Assembly (NCBI RefSeq): GCF_028890115.1
Contig: NZ_JARCJD010000024.1
Location: 1 to 49,770 of the forward strand
Origin: Phaeobacter sp. QD34_24
Lineage (GTDB): Bacteria > Pseudomonadota > Alphaproteobacteria > Rhodobacterales > Rhodobacteraceae
Reading direction: 5' to 3'
Length of the DNA stretch: 49,770 nucleotides
The position numbers and the translations under genes are program-made. Below are positions 25,585-34,675 of the stretch, piece after piece. The notes under the pieces were generated by a model that saw nothing but the letters and a program-made list of their open reading frames with translations, had not been told where the DNA came from and did no database searches. Each line of letters starts with the position of its first letter. Position 1 is the first letter of the stretch.

Positions 25585-26958
25585 TCAGGCGACGACCTCG
25601 ACCCAGGTGCCCATGCCTGCCGCGTGGTGCGACAGCATATGGCAATGCAGGAGCCATTTACCGGGGTTATGGGCGTTGAAGGCCACGGTGCGCGTCTCGC
25701 CGCGCATCATCAACAGCGTGTCGCGCAGGGGTCCAAGGCTGCCATCCGGCAGGACTTCGGCAAAATGCATCCCGTGCAGGTGCATGGCGTGGGGGAATGC
25801 AGTGTCATTGACCATGGCGATCTTGACGGTCTGCCCCAGCGATGCCCGCACCAAGGGCTTGTCCGGGCGACCGACAACGCCGTTGAAGGCCCAGAACTGC
25901 CCGGCCTGCGCCAGGGCACGCATGCCTTGCGCCTTTCCCTGCCATTGCGCCGACTGCATCCCGCCCATGGCGCCGCCCTCCATACGCAGGGTGACCGTGT
26001 CCGCATCGCTGAGCTCGATCGGGTGATCCGGATTGGGCGGCAGCGGCGCGGGTGTGCCACGCGTGGTTGAGGTTCCGGCAGAGACCGGGAAGATGGCCTG
26101 GGCATAGCCGCCGTCGCGTTCGAACTGGATCAGGAACGCGTCCTCTCCGGCGCTGGCACTCACATCGACAATCAGATCGATCCGTTGCGCGGGCGCCAGC
26201 AGCATCCGCTCGGGGATCGCCTCGGGCGTGGGGAGCGGCATCCCGTCATAGGCCATGATCCAGCCGGTCAGCCCCTGGAGACCCATGGCAAAGATGCGGG
26301 CATTGGCGCTGTTGATCAGGCGCAGGCGAAGCCGCTCGCCCTGGATCACAGGAAAGCTGGCCTCCATCTGCCCATTGGTCAGCATCACGTTGCCGAGCCG
26401 CCCGGCGTGGGATCGGTCATGGGGGTGGGTGAACTGCGCATCGACGCTGGCATCACCAGCAAGGCGGATGTCGTCCAGCATCAACACAAGGTCCTGATCC
26501 ACATCGGGCGCCTCGTCCTCTGCGATGATCAAGGGGCCTTGCAGCCCGCGCTCCACCTGTTCGACGGATTGAGCATGGGAGTGATACCAATAGGTGCCCG
26601 CATCGGGCAGGGCAAAGTCGTAGGTGAAGACCTCTCCGGTTGCGATGGGATCCTGCGTCAGGCCCGGGACCCCATCCATCGCGTTTTCGATCCGAATGCC
26701 GTGCCAATGCATCGAGGTGGCCTGGGGCAGGGCGTTTTCGATCTCCACCCGCAGCCGTTCGCCCCGGCGGGCGCGCAGGGCGGGGCCGGGGACGCTTCCG
26801 TTCACCCCCCAGAGATCCGTCTTTCCATATTGCGCAGGCGCAATCTGAATTGGCGCGGGCGCCAGTCGCAGGCGGTGAGGGGCAGAGGCGGACAGGCCCA
26901 TGCGCGGCAGTAGCGGCAGAGTGGCAAGTCCGGCAAGCAGGGATCTACGGGTCGGCAT
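25585..26958 (-). CDS. Periplasmic multicopper oxidase
   Basis: The product has 457 residues: a twin-arginine-type signal peptide (TRRSLLAG at 3-10, hydrophobic to about 25) and three cupredoxin domains. Copper ligands are present: HWHG (His84, His86), HSHA (His126, His128), HAMHLHGMHF and HCHMLSHHAAGM, which provide the type 1, 2 and 3 sites. Likely roles are copper detoxification (CopA/CueO-like) or oxidation of phenolics. Unlike CueO there is no long methionine-rich insert, only a short Met/Gly stretch (EGGAMGGMQ). It stands alone on the minus strand, converging with rarA. Confidence 0.92.
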   Translation of the reverse strand: MPTRRSLLAGLATLPLLPRMGLSASAPHRLRLAPAPIQIAPAQYGKTDLWGVNGSVPGPALRARRGERLRVEIENALPQATSMHWHGIRIENAMDGVPGLTQDPIATGEVFTYDFALPDAGTYWYHSHAQSVEQVERGLQGPLIIAEDEAPDVDQDLVLMLDDIRLAGDASVDAQFTHPHDRSHAGRLGNVMLTNGQMEASFPVIQGERLRLRLINSANARIFAMGLQGLTGWIMAYDGMPLPTPEAIPERMLLAPAQRIDLIVDVSASAGEDAFLIQFERDGGYAQAIFPVSAGTSTTRGTPAPLPPNPDHPIELSDADTVTLRMEGGAMGGMQSAQWQGKAQGMRALAQAGQFWAFNGVVGRPDKPLVRASLGQTVKIAMVNDTAFPHAMHLHGMHFAEVLPDGSLGPLRDTLLMMRGETRTVAFNAHNPGKWLLHCHMLSHHAAGMGTWVEVVA

Positions 26959-27121
26959 GGTCTCTCCTGTGGGTGGTGTTCAGATCAAGGTAGAGAGCCC
27001 TTTGCCCATGACAAGATTTCTACCCACTGGAAGGTTGCCATGTTTCCTGCGCAGTACGGCCCTGCACGCGGCAGGACGTGGAAAACTTGACATCCCGTGC
27101 CAGCCGCGCGACAGACCGCCC

Positions 27122-27502
27122 ATGTATCCAACCGTCTTATACGTTGCCCTTGGCGGGGCTATCGGCGCTGCCTTGCGCTATCTTGCCGGGCTGGGCGTGG
27201 TGCGCCTGTTCGGGCATGGAGAGTTTCCGCTCGCGATCATCACCGTGAACGTGGTGGGCTCCTTCCTGATGGGGGTCTTCGCGACGGCTGCGGCGCATAA
27301 GGGGCTGACCCATCTCAGCCCCTTCGTGATGACCGGCGTGCTGGGCGGGTTCACCACCTTCTCGGCCTTTTCGCTGGAGACGGCGAACCTCGTCGAACGG
27401 GGTGCAATGGGACAGGCGGCTCTCTATATTTTGCTGTCTGTGGGGCTGTCTGTCGGCGGTCTGTTTCTTGGCCTGATGGCCGCCAGAGGAGTATTCGCAT
27501 GA
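27122..27502 (+). CDS. crcB: Fluoride ion channel CrcB/Fluc
   Basis: Fluc channels are dimeric and export fluoride across the inner membrane. The 126-residue product has four hydrophobic segments and the signatures GGAIGAALRY (residues 9-18), TVNVVGSFLMG and GVLGGFTTFSAFSLE, including the conserved Asn and the Phe-box. Longer in-frame starts (from 26900) give an extension unlike the family. No fluoride riboswitch is visible upstream. Its stop overlaps the next gene by four bases. Confidence 0.95.
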   Translation: MYPTVLYVALGGAIGAALRYLAGLGVVRLFGHGEFPLAIITVNVVGSFLMGVFATAAAHKGLTHLSPFVMTGVLGGFTTFSAFSLETANLVERGAMGQAALYILLSVGLSVGGLFLGLMAARGVFA

Positions 27503-28545
27503 GCGGCGTTCAGACCATTACCGTTTCCGAAGAGGACGCAGGTCAGCGGGTGGATCGCTGGCTGCGCCGCCTGTTCCCGCATGTGAGCCAGGGCCGGATC
27601 GAGAAGATGTGCCGTAAGGGCGAGTTGCGCATTGATGGCGGCCGCGTCAAGGCCAGCACGCGGGTCGAGGTCGGGCAATCGGTGCGGGTGCCGCCGCTGC
27701 CCTCTGCCGACCATCAGCCGCCGCAACCGGAAAAGCGGCGCGTCTCGGATGCGGATGCCAAGATGATTCGCTCTTGCGTGATCTACAAGGACGACGATGT
27801 GATCGTCCTGAACAAGCCGCATGGGCTGGCGGTGCAGGGCGGCAGCGGTACCACGAAACATGTGGATGGATTGGCCGAGGCGCTGCGCTTTGACTATGAC
27901 GAGAAACCGCGCCTGGTGCACCGGCTGGACAAGGACACCTCGGGCGTGCTGGTGCTGGCGCGTACCCGCGCAGCGGCGCAGGCGCTGACGGCGGCCTTTC
28001 GCCACCGCAACACCCGCAAGATCTACTGGGCGCTGGTCGCCGGCGTGCCCACCCCCTACCTGGGAGAGATCAAGGCGGGCCTGGTGAAGGCAGGCGGCCA
28101 TGGCCGCAGCGGCGAAGGCGAGAAGATGATCGCCATTCACCCCTCCGAGATCGACAGCACCCCCGGCGCCAAACGCGCGCATACGCTTTATGCGACGCTG
28201 TACCGGGTGGCGGGGCGTGCCTCCTGGGTGGCGATGGAGCCGGTCACCGGCCGTACCCACCAGCTGCGCGCGCATATGGCAGAGATCGGCCATCCCATCG
28301 TGGGCGATGGCAAATACGGTGGCTCGGGGCAGGAGAACCTCGGCGATGGTTGGGGTGCCCAGCTGGGCGGCATCATCAGCAAGAAGCTGCACCTGCATTG
28401 CCGCCGCATGGCGTTCGAACACCCCACGACGAAGAAGACGATTTCGGTGACCGCCGATCTGCCCGATCACATGAAGGACAGCTGGGAGACCTTCGGCTGG
28501 ACCGAGGATCTGGCGGCGGAGGATCCCTTCGAGGGGCTGCTATGA
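27499..28545 (+). CDS. RluC/RluD-type 23S rRNA pseudouridine synthase
   Basis: The product (348 residues) converts uridines in 23S rRNA to pseudouridine. It has an N-terminal S4 RNA-binding domain (DRWLRRLFPHVSQGRIEKM, about 14-32) and the catalytic motif RLVHRLDKDTSGVLVLART (about 135-153) with the active-site Asp in HRLDKDTSG. Sequence reading fits RluC better than RluD, but I cannot separate them with certainty. It overlaps crcB by four bases and the HAD phosphatase gene by four bases, so all are likely one operon. Confidence 0.93.
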   Translation: MSGVQTITVSEEDAGQRVDRWLRRLFPHVSQGRIEKMCRKGELRIDGGRVKASTRVEVGQSVRVPPLPSADHQPPQPEKRRVSDADAKMIRSCVIYKDDDVIVLNKPHGLAVQGGSGTTKHVDGLAEALRFDYDEKPRLVHRLDKDTSGVLVLARTRAAAQALTAAFRHRNTRKIYWALVAGVPTPYLGEIKAGLVKAGGHGRSGEGEKMIAIHPSEIDSTPGAKRAHTLYATLYRVAGRASWVAMEPVTGRTHQLRAHMAEIGHPIVGDGKYGGSGQENLGDGWGAQLGGIISKKLHLHCRRMAFEHPTTKKTISVTADLPDHMKDSWETFGWTEDLAAEDPFEGLL

Positions 28546-29210
28546 GCGCGCCCCTGCGGCTGGTGCTTTTTGATGTGGATGGCACCCTGGCGGACAGTCA
28601 GGGCGCCATAACCGGCGCCATGGCCGCAGCATTTGCGGGCGTGGAGCTGCCCTTGCCCTCCCGCGCGGCGATCCTGTCGATCGTGGGCCTGTCCTTGCCG
28701 CAGGCGATGGCAGAGCTGGCTCCGCAGGCGGGCGCTGGGGTTCAGGCGGCGCTGGTTGAAGGCTATAAACAGGCTTATAAATCCGCGCGTGAACAGTCAG
28801 GTGCCGGGCATTCGCCGCTGTTTCCCGGAGCCCGGGAGGCGCTGGAGGCGCTTCATGCGGTGCCGGACTACCTGCTGGGCGTGGCCACAGGGAAATCCCA
28901 GCGCGGGCTGGATGCGCTGATTGCGGCGCATGGGTTGGACTGTTTCGTGACCCGCCAGGTGGCGGATCATCACCCCTCCAAGCCGCATCCCTCGATGGTG
29001 CTAACGGCGCTGGCTGAAACCGGGGTGGAGCCGCAGCATGCGGTGATGATCGGTGACACCAGCTTTGACATGGACATGGGGCGGGCTGCGGGCGTGACCA
29101 CAATTGCCGTGGAGTGGGGCTACCACCCGGCGGAACGGCTGGCGGCGGATCACAGGATTGGCAGTTTCTCGGAACTGGCCCCGCTGCTGCAACAGATCTG
29201 GAAGGTATGA
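28542..29210 (+). CDS. HAD-superfamily phosphatase, phosphoglycolate-phosphatase-like
   Basis: The 222-residue product has the HAD motif I FDVDGTLADSQ (residues 9-19), motif II in VATGKSQRG, motif III lysine near HHPSKPHPSM and motif IV GDTSFDMDMGRAAG. It is a small haloacid-dehalogenase phosphatase close to Gph; the substrate is uncertain. It begins with ATGA overlapping the pseudouridine synthase stop and is followed four bases later by the ATP12-type gene. Confidence 0.9.
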   Translation: MSAPLRLVLFDVDGTLADSQGAITGAMAAAFAGVELPLPSRAAILSIVGLSLPQAMAELAPQAGAGVQAALVEGYKQAYKSAREQSGAGHSPLFPGAREALEALHAVPDYLLGVATGKSQRGLDALIAAHGLDCFVTRQVADHHPSKPHPSMVLTALAETGVEPQHAVMIGDTSFDMDMGRAAGVTTIAVEWGYHPAERLAADHRIGSFSELAPLLQQIWKV

Positions 29211-29214
29211 CGGT

Positions 29215-29922
29215 ATGAGCGAATGGGCACCGAAACGGTTCTGGAAGACAACCACTGTCGCTGAACTCGACGACGGCTATACGGTGGAGCTGGACGGGCG
29301 GCGCGTGCGGACCCCGGCAAAGGCGGCCCTGGTGGTGCCCTCCCGGCAGATGGCCGAAGCGGTGGCGGCAGAGTGGGAGGCACAGACCGAATCAGTTGAT
29401 CCCGGGACCATGCCGTTCACGCGCTCTGCCAATGCGGCAATTGACAAGGTGACACATCAGCACAGCGAAGTCGCCGATATGCTGGCGGATTACGGCGATG
29501 CGGATCTGCTGTGCTATCGGGCCGACAGCCCCAAGGAACTGGTGACCCGGCAAGCGCAGGAATGGGATCCCGCTCTGGACTGGGCGGATGAGGTGCTGGG
29601 CGCACGGTTGCAGCTGCGCAGCGGTATCCTGCATGCGCCTCAGGATCCGCAGGTGCTGGCTGGGTTGCGGAGCCGTGTTCACGGGCTAACCCCTTTTCAG
29701 ATGGCGGCTTTTCACGATCTCGTTTGCATGTCCGGATCCTTGATCCTGGGATTTGCGGCGGCCCATGGGTGGCGTGATGCGGCCGATATCTGGCAGATGT
29801 CGCGCCTGGATGAGCGCTGGCAGGAAGAGCAGTGGGGCGTCGATGAGGAAGCCCGGGAATCGTCCGAGGTGAAGCGCGCTGCCTTCATGCATGCTCAGCA
29901 GTTCTACGTGTTTTCATCTTGA
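29215..29922 (+). CDS. ATP12-type F1-ATPase assembly chaperone
   Basis: The 235-residue product matches the ATP12 family, which binds the alpha subunit of F1-ATPase during assembly; the family is shared by alphaproteobacteria and mitochondria. Visible marks are the N-terminal RFWKTTTVAELDDGYTVELDGR, PMTRLANTA-type sequence as PFTRSANAAIDKV, and DLLCYRADSPKELVTRQAQEWDP in two parts. It closes the crcB-rluC-HAD-ATP12 run; the 225 bases after it, before aapJ, hold only the aapJ promoter candidate. Confidence 0.92.
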   Translation: MSEWAPKRFWKTTTVAELDDGYTVELDGRRVRTPAKAALVVPSRQMAEAVAAEWEAQTESVDPGTMPFTRSANAAIDKVTHQHSEVADMLADYGDADLLCYRADSPKELVTRQAQEWDPALDWADEVLGARLQLRSGILHAPQDPQVLAGLRSRVHGLTPFQMAAFHDLVCMSGSLILGFAAAHGWRDAADIWQMSRLDERWQEEQWGVDEEARESSEVKRAAFMHAQQFYVFSS

Positions 29923-30016
29923 GACGAAAAACCGCCGCAGCCTGCCGGAAAGCGAAAAATTTTACCAATCGTCCCGCGTGTTCGCTATGCGTCCATCGAA
30001 TTTGGTGATCGTGCCC

Positions 30017-30046
30017 TTGACGTTTGTTTATGAATCCGCCCAAAAT
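30017..30046 (+). promoter_or_regulatory. Candidate promoter of the aap operon
   Basis: TTGACG (30017-30022), 18-base spacer, CAAAAT (30041-30046), in an AT-rich stretch about 100 bases before aapJ. Confidence 0.42.
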
Positions 30047-30147
30047 CCCTTACGATTTAGGAGTTTTCCCTAGGTCACGCTATTCCGGTGCAATCGCTGC
30101 CGGTAATAAAACCGCCACAATAGGCGGAACATCAGGAAGAGGTAAAA

Positions 30148-31164
30148 ATGAACAAATCCGTATTTTTGGGCGCGCTGACCGTTGCTGGCATCGCAGCTGG
30201 CGCAGCTGCTGCCGGCACGCTGGACGACGTGAAAGCCCGCGGCAAACTGAACTGCGGCGTCACCACCGGCCTGGTCGGTTTTGCTGCTCCGAATGCGAAC
30301 GGGGAATGGGAAGGTTTTGACGTCGCCGTCTGCCGTGCCGTTGCTGCGGCCGTTCTGGGCGATTCGACCGCTGTTGAATTCGTGCCGACCACCGGCAAGA
30401 CTCGCTTCACGGCTCTGGCCTCGGGCGAGATCGACATGCTGGCGCGCAACACCACCTGGACCTTCTCGCGCGATGTTGACCTGAAGTTCGAATTCACCGG
30501 CGTCAACTACTACGACGGTCAGGGCTTCATGGTTCCCAAGGACCTGGGTGTATCCTCCGCCAAGGAACTGGACGGCGCCACCGTGTGTATCCAGACCGGC
30601 ACCACCACCGAGCTGAACCTGGCGGACTTCTTCCGCTCCAACAACATCTCCTACGAGCCGGTTCCGATCGAAACCAACGCCGAAGCGCAGCAGCAGTACC
30701 TGGCTGGCGCCTGTGACGTCTACACCACCGACGCCTCCGGCCTGGCGGCAACCCGCGCCACCTTCGACGATCCGGCAGGCCACGTGCTGCTGCCCGAGAT
30801 CATCTCGAAAGAGCCGCTCGGCCCGCTGGTCCGTCACGGCGACCACGAGTGGGGTGACGTTGTGCGCTGGACTCTGAACGCGCTGATCACAGCCGAAGAA
30901 CTGGGCGTGACCTCTGCCAACCTGGCGGAAATGTCCGCAGGCACCAACAACCCGGAAATCAACCGCCTGCTGGGTACCGAAGGCACCCTGGGCGAAATGC
31001 TGGGTCTGTCGGCTGACTGGGCGAAAAACGCAATCGCCAGCGGCGGCAACTACGGCGAAGTCTTTGCCAAGAACATCGGCGAAGACACTCCGATCGGTCT
31101 GGCACGCGGCCTGAACGCACAGTGGACCGAAGGTGGCCTGCTGTACTCGCCGCCCTTCCGCTAA
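30148..31164 (+). CDS. aapJ: General L-amino-acid ABC transporter, binding protein AapJ
   Basis: AapJ is the periplasmic solute receptor of the Aap (general amino acid) permease. The 338-residue product has a signal peptide (MNKSVFLGALTVAGIAAGAAAAG, about residues 1-23, cleaved after the Ala run) and the family-3 binding fold with VKARGKLNCGVTTGLVGF, GEWEGFDVAVCRAVAAA and ARNTTWTFSRD. It is highly expressed in most relatives. GAAGAGGTAAAA lies before the start. It opens aapJ-aapQ-aapM-aapP, followed by a terminator-like hairpin and a 125-base gap. Confidence 0.96.
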   Translation: MNKSVFLGALTVAGIAAGAAAAGTLDDVKARGKLNCGVTTGLVGFAAPNANGEWEGFDVAVCRAVAAAVLGDSTAVEFVPTTGKTRFTALASGEIDMLARNTTWTFSRDVDLKFEFTGVNYYDGQGFMVPKDLGVSSAKELDGATVCIQTGTTTELNLADFFRSNNISYEPVPIETNAEAQQQYLAGACDVYTTDASGLAATRATFDDPAGHVLLPEIISKEPLGPLVRHGDHEWGDVVRWTLNALITAEELGVTSANLAEMSAGTNNPEINRLLGTEGTLGEMLGLSADWAKNAIASGGNYGEVFAKNIGEDTPIGLARGLNAQWTEGGLLYSPPFR

Positions 31165-31177
31165 ACACATCAAGGAG

Positions 31178-31205
31178 AGGGCGCGGGATCACCCCGCGCC
31201 CTTTT
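31178..31205 (+). terminator. Terminator or attenuator after aapJ
   Basis: Perfect 9-bp stem GGGCGCGGG (31179-31187) / CCCGCGCCC (31193-31201), 5-nt loop, TTTT. It likely lets only part of the transcription reach the permease genes, giving binding protein in excess. A smaller GCGGGG/CCCCGC stem follows at 31238-31254. Confidence 0.85.
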
Positions 31206-31289
31206 CCTAACCATCTTAAAGCTTCGGATCTTGCGGAGCGGGGAAGAACCCCGCCGGGATGAAATCCGCTGCCTCGGGGATCTCTTTAC

Positions 31290-32522
31290 ATGTCAACTCT
31301 TTCCGACCCTCCACAGGAGCAGTTTCGGCTGTCCATGTTGGTCAACGATACCCGCTATCGCTCGTTGACCTTCCAGGCCATTGCCGCGCTCCTGCTAGCC
31401 TTGTCGATCTGGTATCTGGGCAACAACCTGATCCAGAACCTGCGTGCGGCAGGCCTCAATATCTCTTATGACTTTCTCGGCAATCCGGCTGGCTACGATA
31501 TCAACCAGCGCCTTGTCGAATATGACAACCAGGACAGCCACGGGCGTGCAGCACTTGTCGGTATCCTGAACACGCTTCTGGTCGCCTTCCTGGCCTGTAT
31601 CACCGCCACCATATTCGGGGTGATCGCCGGTGTTCTGCGGCTCTCCAACAACTGGCTGGTCTCCAAGCTGATGGCCGTCTACGTGGAGATCTTCCGCAAC
31701 ATCCCGGTGCTGATCTGGATCATCATCATCTTCACCATCATGACGGCGGCGCTGCCGGGGCCGCGGGCCTTCCGCGGCGATGACCCCGCCTCGACCATGG
31801 TGCTGGATCTCTTTGCCTTTACCAACCGGGGTGTCTACATCCCGATGCCCTGGTTCGAGAGCGGCATCTTTGCATCCGCCGCCCTGAACTGGCTGCTGGT
31901 TCTGGCGGTTCTGGTGGGCTCCTTCGTGGCCACCCGCAAGATCGAGGCCTGGGCGAGCCACAAGCAGGAAGAGACCGGTGTCCGCCCCAAGACCCTGTTC
32001 ATGGTGCTGGGCGTCTGGCTGGTGCCGTTCCTGCTGTTGATGGTCATCATGGGCCTGTCCTGGGAAGTGCCCGCGCTGAAGGGTTTCAACTTCCAGGGCG
32101 GCATCAAGATCGGCGGGCCGCTGATCGCCCTGTGGTTTGCGCTGTCGATCTACACCGGTGCCTTCATCGCGGAGAACGTGCGGGCCGGTATCCAGGCGAT
32201 CTCAAAAGGTCAGACCGAGGCCGCGGCCGCGCTGGGCCTGCGTCCGGGCCGGATCATGAACCTGGTGGTGCTGCCGCAGGCGCTGCGGGTGATCATCCCG
32301 CCGCTGATCTCGCAGTATCTCAACATCACCAAGAACTCCTCGCTGGCGATTGCCGTGGGCTATGCGGATATCACCGCGACCCTGGGCGGCATCACCCTGA
32401 ACCAGACGGGCCGTGCGATTGAATGCGTGCTCTTGCTGATGCTGTTCTACCTGACTGCGTCGCTGGTCATCTCGATGGTGATGAACGTCTACAACGCCTC
32501 CGTGAAGCTGAAGGAGCGCTGA
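31290..32522 (+). CDS. aapQ: Amino-acid ABC transporter permease AapQ
   Basis: AapQ is one of two inner-membrane permeases of the Aap system. The 410-residue product has several hydrophobic segments, an N-terminal extension typical of AapQ/BztB, and the EAA loop RAGIQAISKGQTEAAAALGLRPG near residue 295-320 with the conserved Gly. The other parts include SLAIAVGYADITATLGGITLNQTGRAIE in two segments. It starts at ATG 31290; the ribosome binding site is weak (GGGAT). aapM begins three bases after its stop. Confidence 0.95.
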   Translation: MSTLSDPPQEQFRLSMLVNDTRYRSLTFQAIAALLLALSIWYLGNNLIQNLRAAGLNISYDFLGNPAGYDINQRLVEYDNQDSHGRAALVGILNTLLVAFLACITATIFGVIAGVLRLSNNWLVSKLMAVYVEIFRNIPVLIWIIIIFTIMTAALPGPRAFRGDDPASTMVLDLFAFTNRGVYIPMPWFESGIFASAALNWLLVLAVLVGSFVATRKIEAWASHKQEETGVRPKTLFMVLGVWLVPFLLLMVIMGLSWEVPALKGFNFQGGIKIGGPLIALWFALSIYTGAFIAENVRAGIQAISKGQTEAAAALGLRPGRIMNLVVLPQALRVIIPPLISQYLNITKNSSLAIAVGYADITATLGGITLNQTGRAIECVLLLMLFYLTASLVISMVMNVYNASVKLKER

Positions 32523-32525
32523 GCC

Positions 32526-33824
32526 ATGAGTGACAAGACAACCAATCCGATTGCCTTTGTCGCCAAGGGCACCATTCCGCCCGCACCACCCCCGGCCAGC
32601 CAGGCCGGTGTGGTCAAGTGGGTGCGGGACAACCTGTTCTCCAGCGTTCCCAACGGGGTTCTGACCCTGGTGGCACTGGCGGTGATCTATCTGCTGTTGC
32701 AGAAAACCGTGCCCTGGCTGGTGAACGGCGTCTGGACGACCTCCTCGCTGAACGAGTGCCGCGAGGTGCTGGATGGCAGGGTCGGCGCCTGTTTCTCGGT
32801 CTTGACCGAACGCTGGCATCAGCTGCTTTACGGGTTCAAATACCCCGCTGATCAATACTGGCGTCCGAACCTGGCGCTGGTGCTTCTGCTGGTCGCCGCC
32901 GCGCCGGTGCTGTTCTTCGACCTGCCGCGCAAGCTGTTGATCTTCACCGGCCTTTACCCCTTCATCGCCTTCTGGCTGATCTGGGGCGGCACCATCATGG
33001 CGCCGATCGTTGCCCTCGTGGGTTTCGTGGCCGCTGGCGCGGTGTTCCAGATCTATGGTCGTGGTTCCTTTGCCCTGGGGTTCTTCGGAGGCATTGCGAC
33101 GGCATTGATCGTCTGGACGCTGGGCGGGATGCTGATCCCGGAAGGCGCTTCGGACAATGCCATGCTGCAGGCCGTGCCCTCGCGGGATCTGGGCGGCTTC
33201 ATGCTGAACCTGATGCTGGGGGTGACCTGTGTGTCCCTGTCCCTCCCGCTGGGCATTGCCCTGGCGCTGGGCCGACAGTCGGACATGCCGCTGATCAAGT
33301 GGATCTGCGTGGTCTTCATCGAGTTCGTGCGGGGCGTGCCGCTGATCACGCTGCTGTTCGTGGCCTCGGTGATGCTGGCCTATTTCTTCCCGCCTGATGC
33401 CACCGTGGACCTGTTCCTGCGGGTGGTGATCATGATCACCCTCTTCTCGGCGGCCTATATCGCCGAGGTGATCCGGGGTGGTCTGGCAGCCCTGCCCAAA
33501 GGGCAGTACGAGGCGGCGGATTCGCTGGGTCTGGATTACCCGCAGGCGATGCGCCTGATCATCCTGCCGCAGGCGCTGAAGATCTCGATCCCCGGTATCG
33601 TGAACGTGGCCGTCGGCCTGTTCAAGGACACTACGCTGGTTTCGGTCATCTCGATGTTCGACCTTGTGGGCATGATCCGCGGGCCGATCCTGGCTTCGAC
33701 CGAATGGAACGGCGTCTACTGGGAACTCCTGGGCTTTGCGGCCTTCCTGTTCTTCATCGTCTGCTACGGCATCTCTCAATACTCGCAATGGCTAGAACGC
33801 CGCCTTGCGACCGATCATCGATAA
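32526..33824 (+). CDS. aapM: Amino-acid ABC transporter permease AapM
   Basis: AapM is the second permease and pairs with AapQ. The 432-residue product has multiple hydrophobic segments, a soluble N-terminus with WVRDNLFSSVPNGVLTLVAL, and the EAA loop EVIRGGLAALPKGQYEAADSLGLDYP (about 315-340, shown in two overlapping parts). KISIPGIVNVAVGLFKDTTLV supports the family. It follows aapQ by three bases and precedes aapP by 12 bases with AAGGAGG between. Confidence 0.95.
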   Translation: MSDKTTNPIAFVAKGTIPPAPPPASQAGVVKWVRDNLFSSVPNGVLTLVALAVIYLLLQKTVPWLVNGVWTTSSLNECREVLDGRVGACFSVLTERWHQLLYGFKYPADQYWRPNLALVLLLVAAAPVLFFDLPRKLLIFTGLYPFIAFWLIWGGTIMAPIVALVGFVAAGAVFQIYGRGSFALGFFGGIATALIVWTLGGMLIPEGASDNAMLQAVPSRDLGGFMLNLMLGVTCVSLSLPLGIALALGRQSDMPLIKWICVVFIEFVRGVPLITLLFVASVMLAYFFPPDATVDLFLRVVIMITLFSAAYIAEVIRGGLAALPKGQYEAADSLGLDYPQAMRLIILPQALKISIPGIVNVAVGLFKDTTLVSVISMFDLVGMIRGPILASTEWNGVYWELLGFAAFLFFIVCYGISQYSQWLERRLATDHR

Positions 33825-33836
33825 GGAGGCCAAGAC

Positions 33837-34604
33837 ATGACTGGCACTTCACAAATGCAAGTATCCGACGAGGTTGCGATCACCATCGACGGAATGAACA
33901 AGTGGTACGGCTCCTTTCACGTGCTGCGCGACATCAACCTGACCGTCTACCAGGGCGAGCGGATCGTGATCTGCGGCCCCTCCGGTTCGGGTAAATCGAC
34001 GCTGATCCGCTGCATCAACGCGCTGGAGGAACACCAGCAGGGTACGATCACCGTGGATGGGACGCTGTTGTCGTCGGATCTGAAGAATGTCGACAAGATC
34101 CGCTCCGAGGTTGGCATGTGCTTCCAGCACTTCAACCTGTTCCCGCATCTGACTATCCTGGAGAACTGCACGCTGGCGCCGATCTGGGTGCGCAAGACGC
34201 CCAAGAAGGAAGCCGAAGAACGCGCGATGCACTTCCTTGAGAAGGTCAAGATCCCGGATCAGGCCAACAAGTACCCCGGTCAGCTGTCGGGCGGTCAGCA
34301 GCAGCGTGTGGCCATCGCGCGCAGCCTGTGCATGATGCCGCGCATCATGCTGTTCGATGAACCGACATCGGCGCTCGACCCCGAGATGATCAAGGAGGTG
34401 CTCGACACCATGATCGAACTGGCGGAAGAGGGCATGACCATGCTCTGCGTGACCCACGAGATGGGCTTTGCCCGCCAGGTGGCGAACCGGGTGATCTTCA
34501 TGGATGCGGGCCAGATCGTCGAACAGAACGAGCCTGAGGCCTTCTTCAACAACCCGCAGAGCGAGCGGACCCAGCTGTTCCTGAGCCAGATCCTCGGCCA
34601 CTGA
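33837..34604 (+). CDS. aapP: Amino-acid ABC transporter ATPase AapP
   Basis: AapP powers amino-acid import. The 255-residue ATPase has Walker [13 protein letters not shown] (about 48-59), the Q-loop, signature [16 protein letters not shown] (about 148-163), Walker [16 protein letters not shown] and the H-loop in [23 protein letters not shown] lies seven bases before the start. It ends the operon, closed by a terminator 28 bases after the stop. Confidence 0.97.
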   Translation: MTGTSQMQVSDEVAITIDGMNKWYGSFHVLRDINLTVYQGERIVICGPSGSGKSTLIRCINALEEHQQGTITVDGTLLSSDLKNVDKIRSEVGMCFQHFNLFPHLTILENCTLAPIWVRKTPKKEAEERAMHFLEKVKIPDQANKYPGQLSGGQQQRVAIARSLCMMPRIMLFDEPTSALDPEMIKEVLDTMIELAEEGMTMLCVTHEMGFARQVANRVIFMDAGQIVEQNEPEAFFNNPQSERTQLFLSQILGH

Positions 34605-34631
34605 CGCCCGGGATCACTGCGAAGAGTAATG

Positions 34632-34661
34632 GCCCGCCGGTATCATCCGGCGGGTCTTTTT
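34632..34661 (+). terminator. Intrinsic terminator after aapP
   Basis: Perfect stem CCCGCCGG (34633-34640) / CCGGCGGG (34647-34654), TATCAT loop, TCTTTTT. End of the aap operon. Confidence 0.92.
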
Positions 34662-34675
34662 GTTTCGGGGGGCGT

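Noticed and set aside
26959-27121. Fluoride riboswitch upstream of crcB
   Set aside because: The conserved crcB-motif pseudoknot sequence was not found in the upstream bases.
32202-33788. A 528-codon minus-strand open frame across aapQ and aapM
   Set aside because: Antisense to clear permease genes; the translation is rich in Gln, His and Arg, typical of antisense GC-rich frames.
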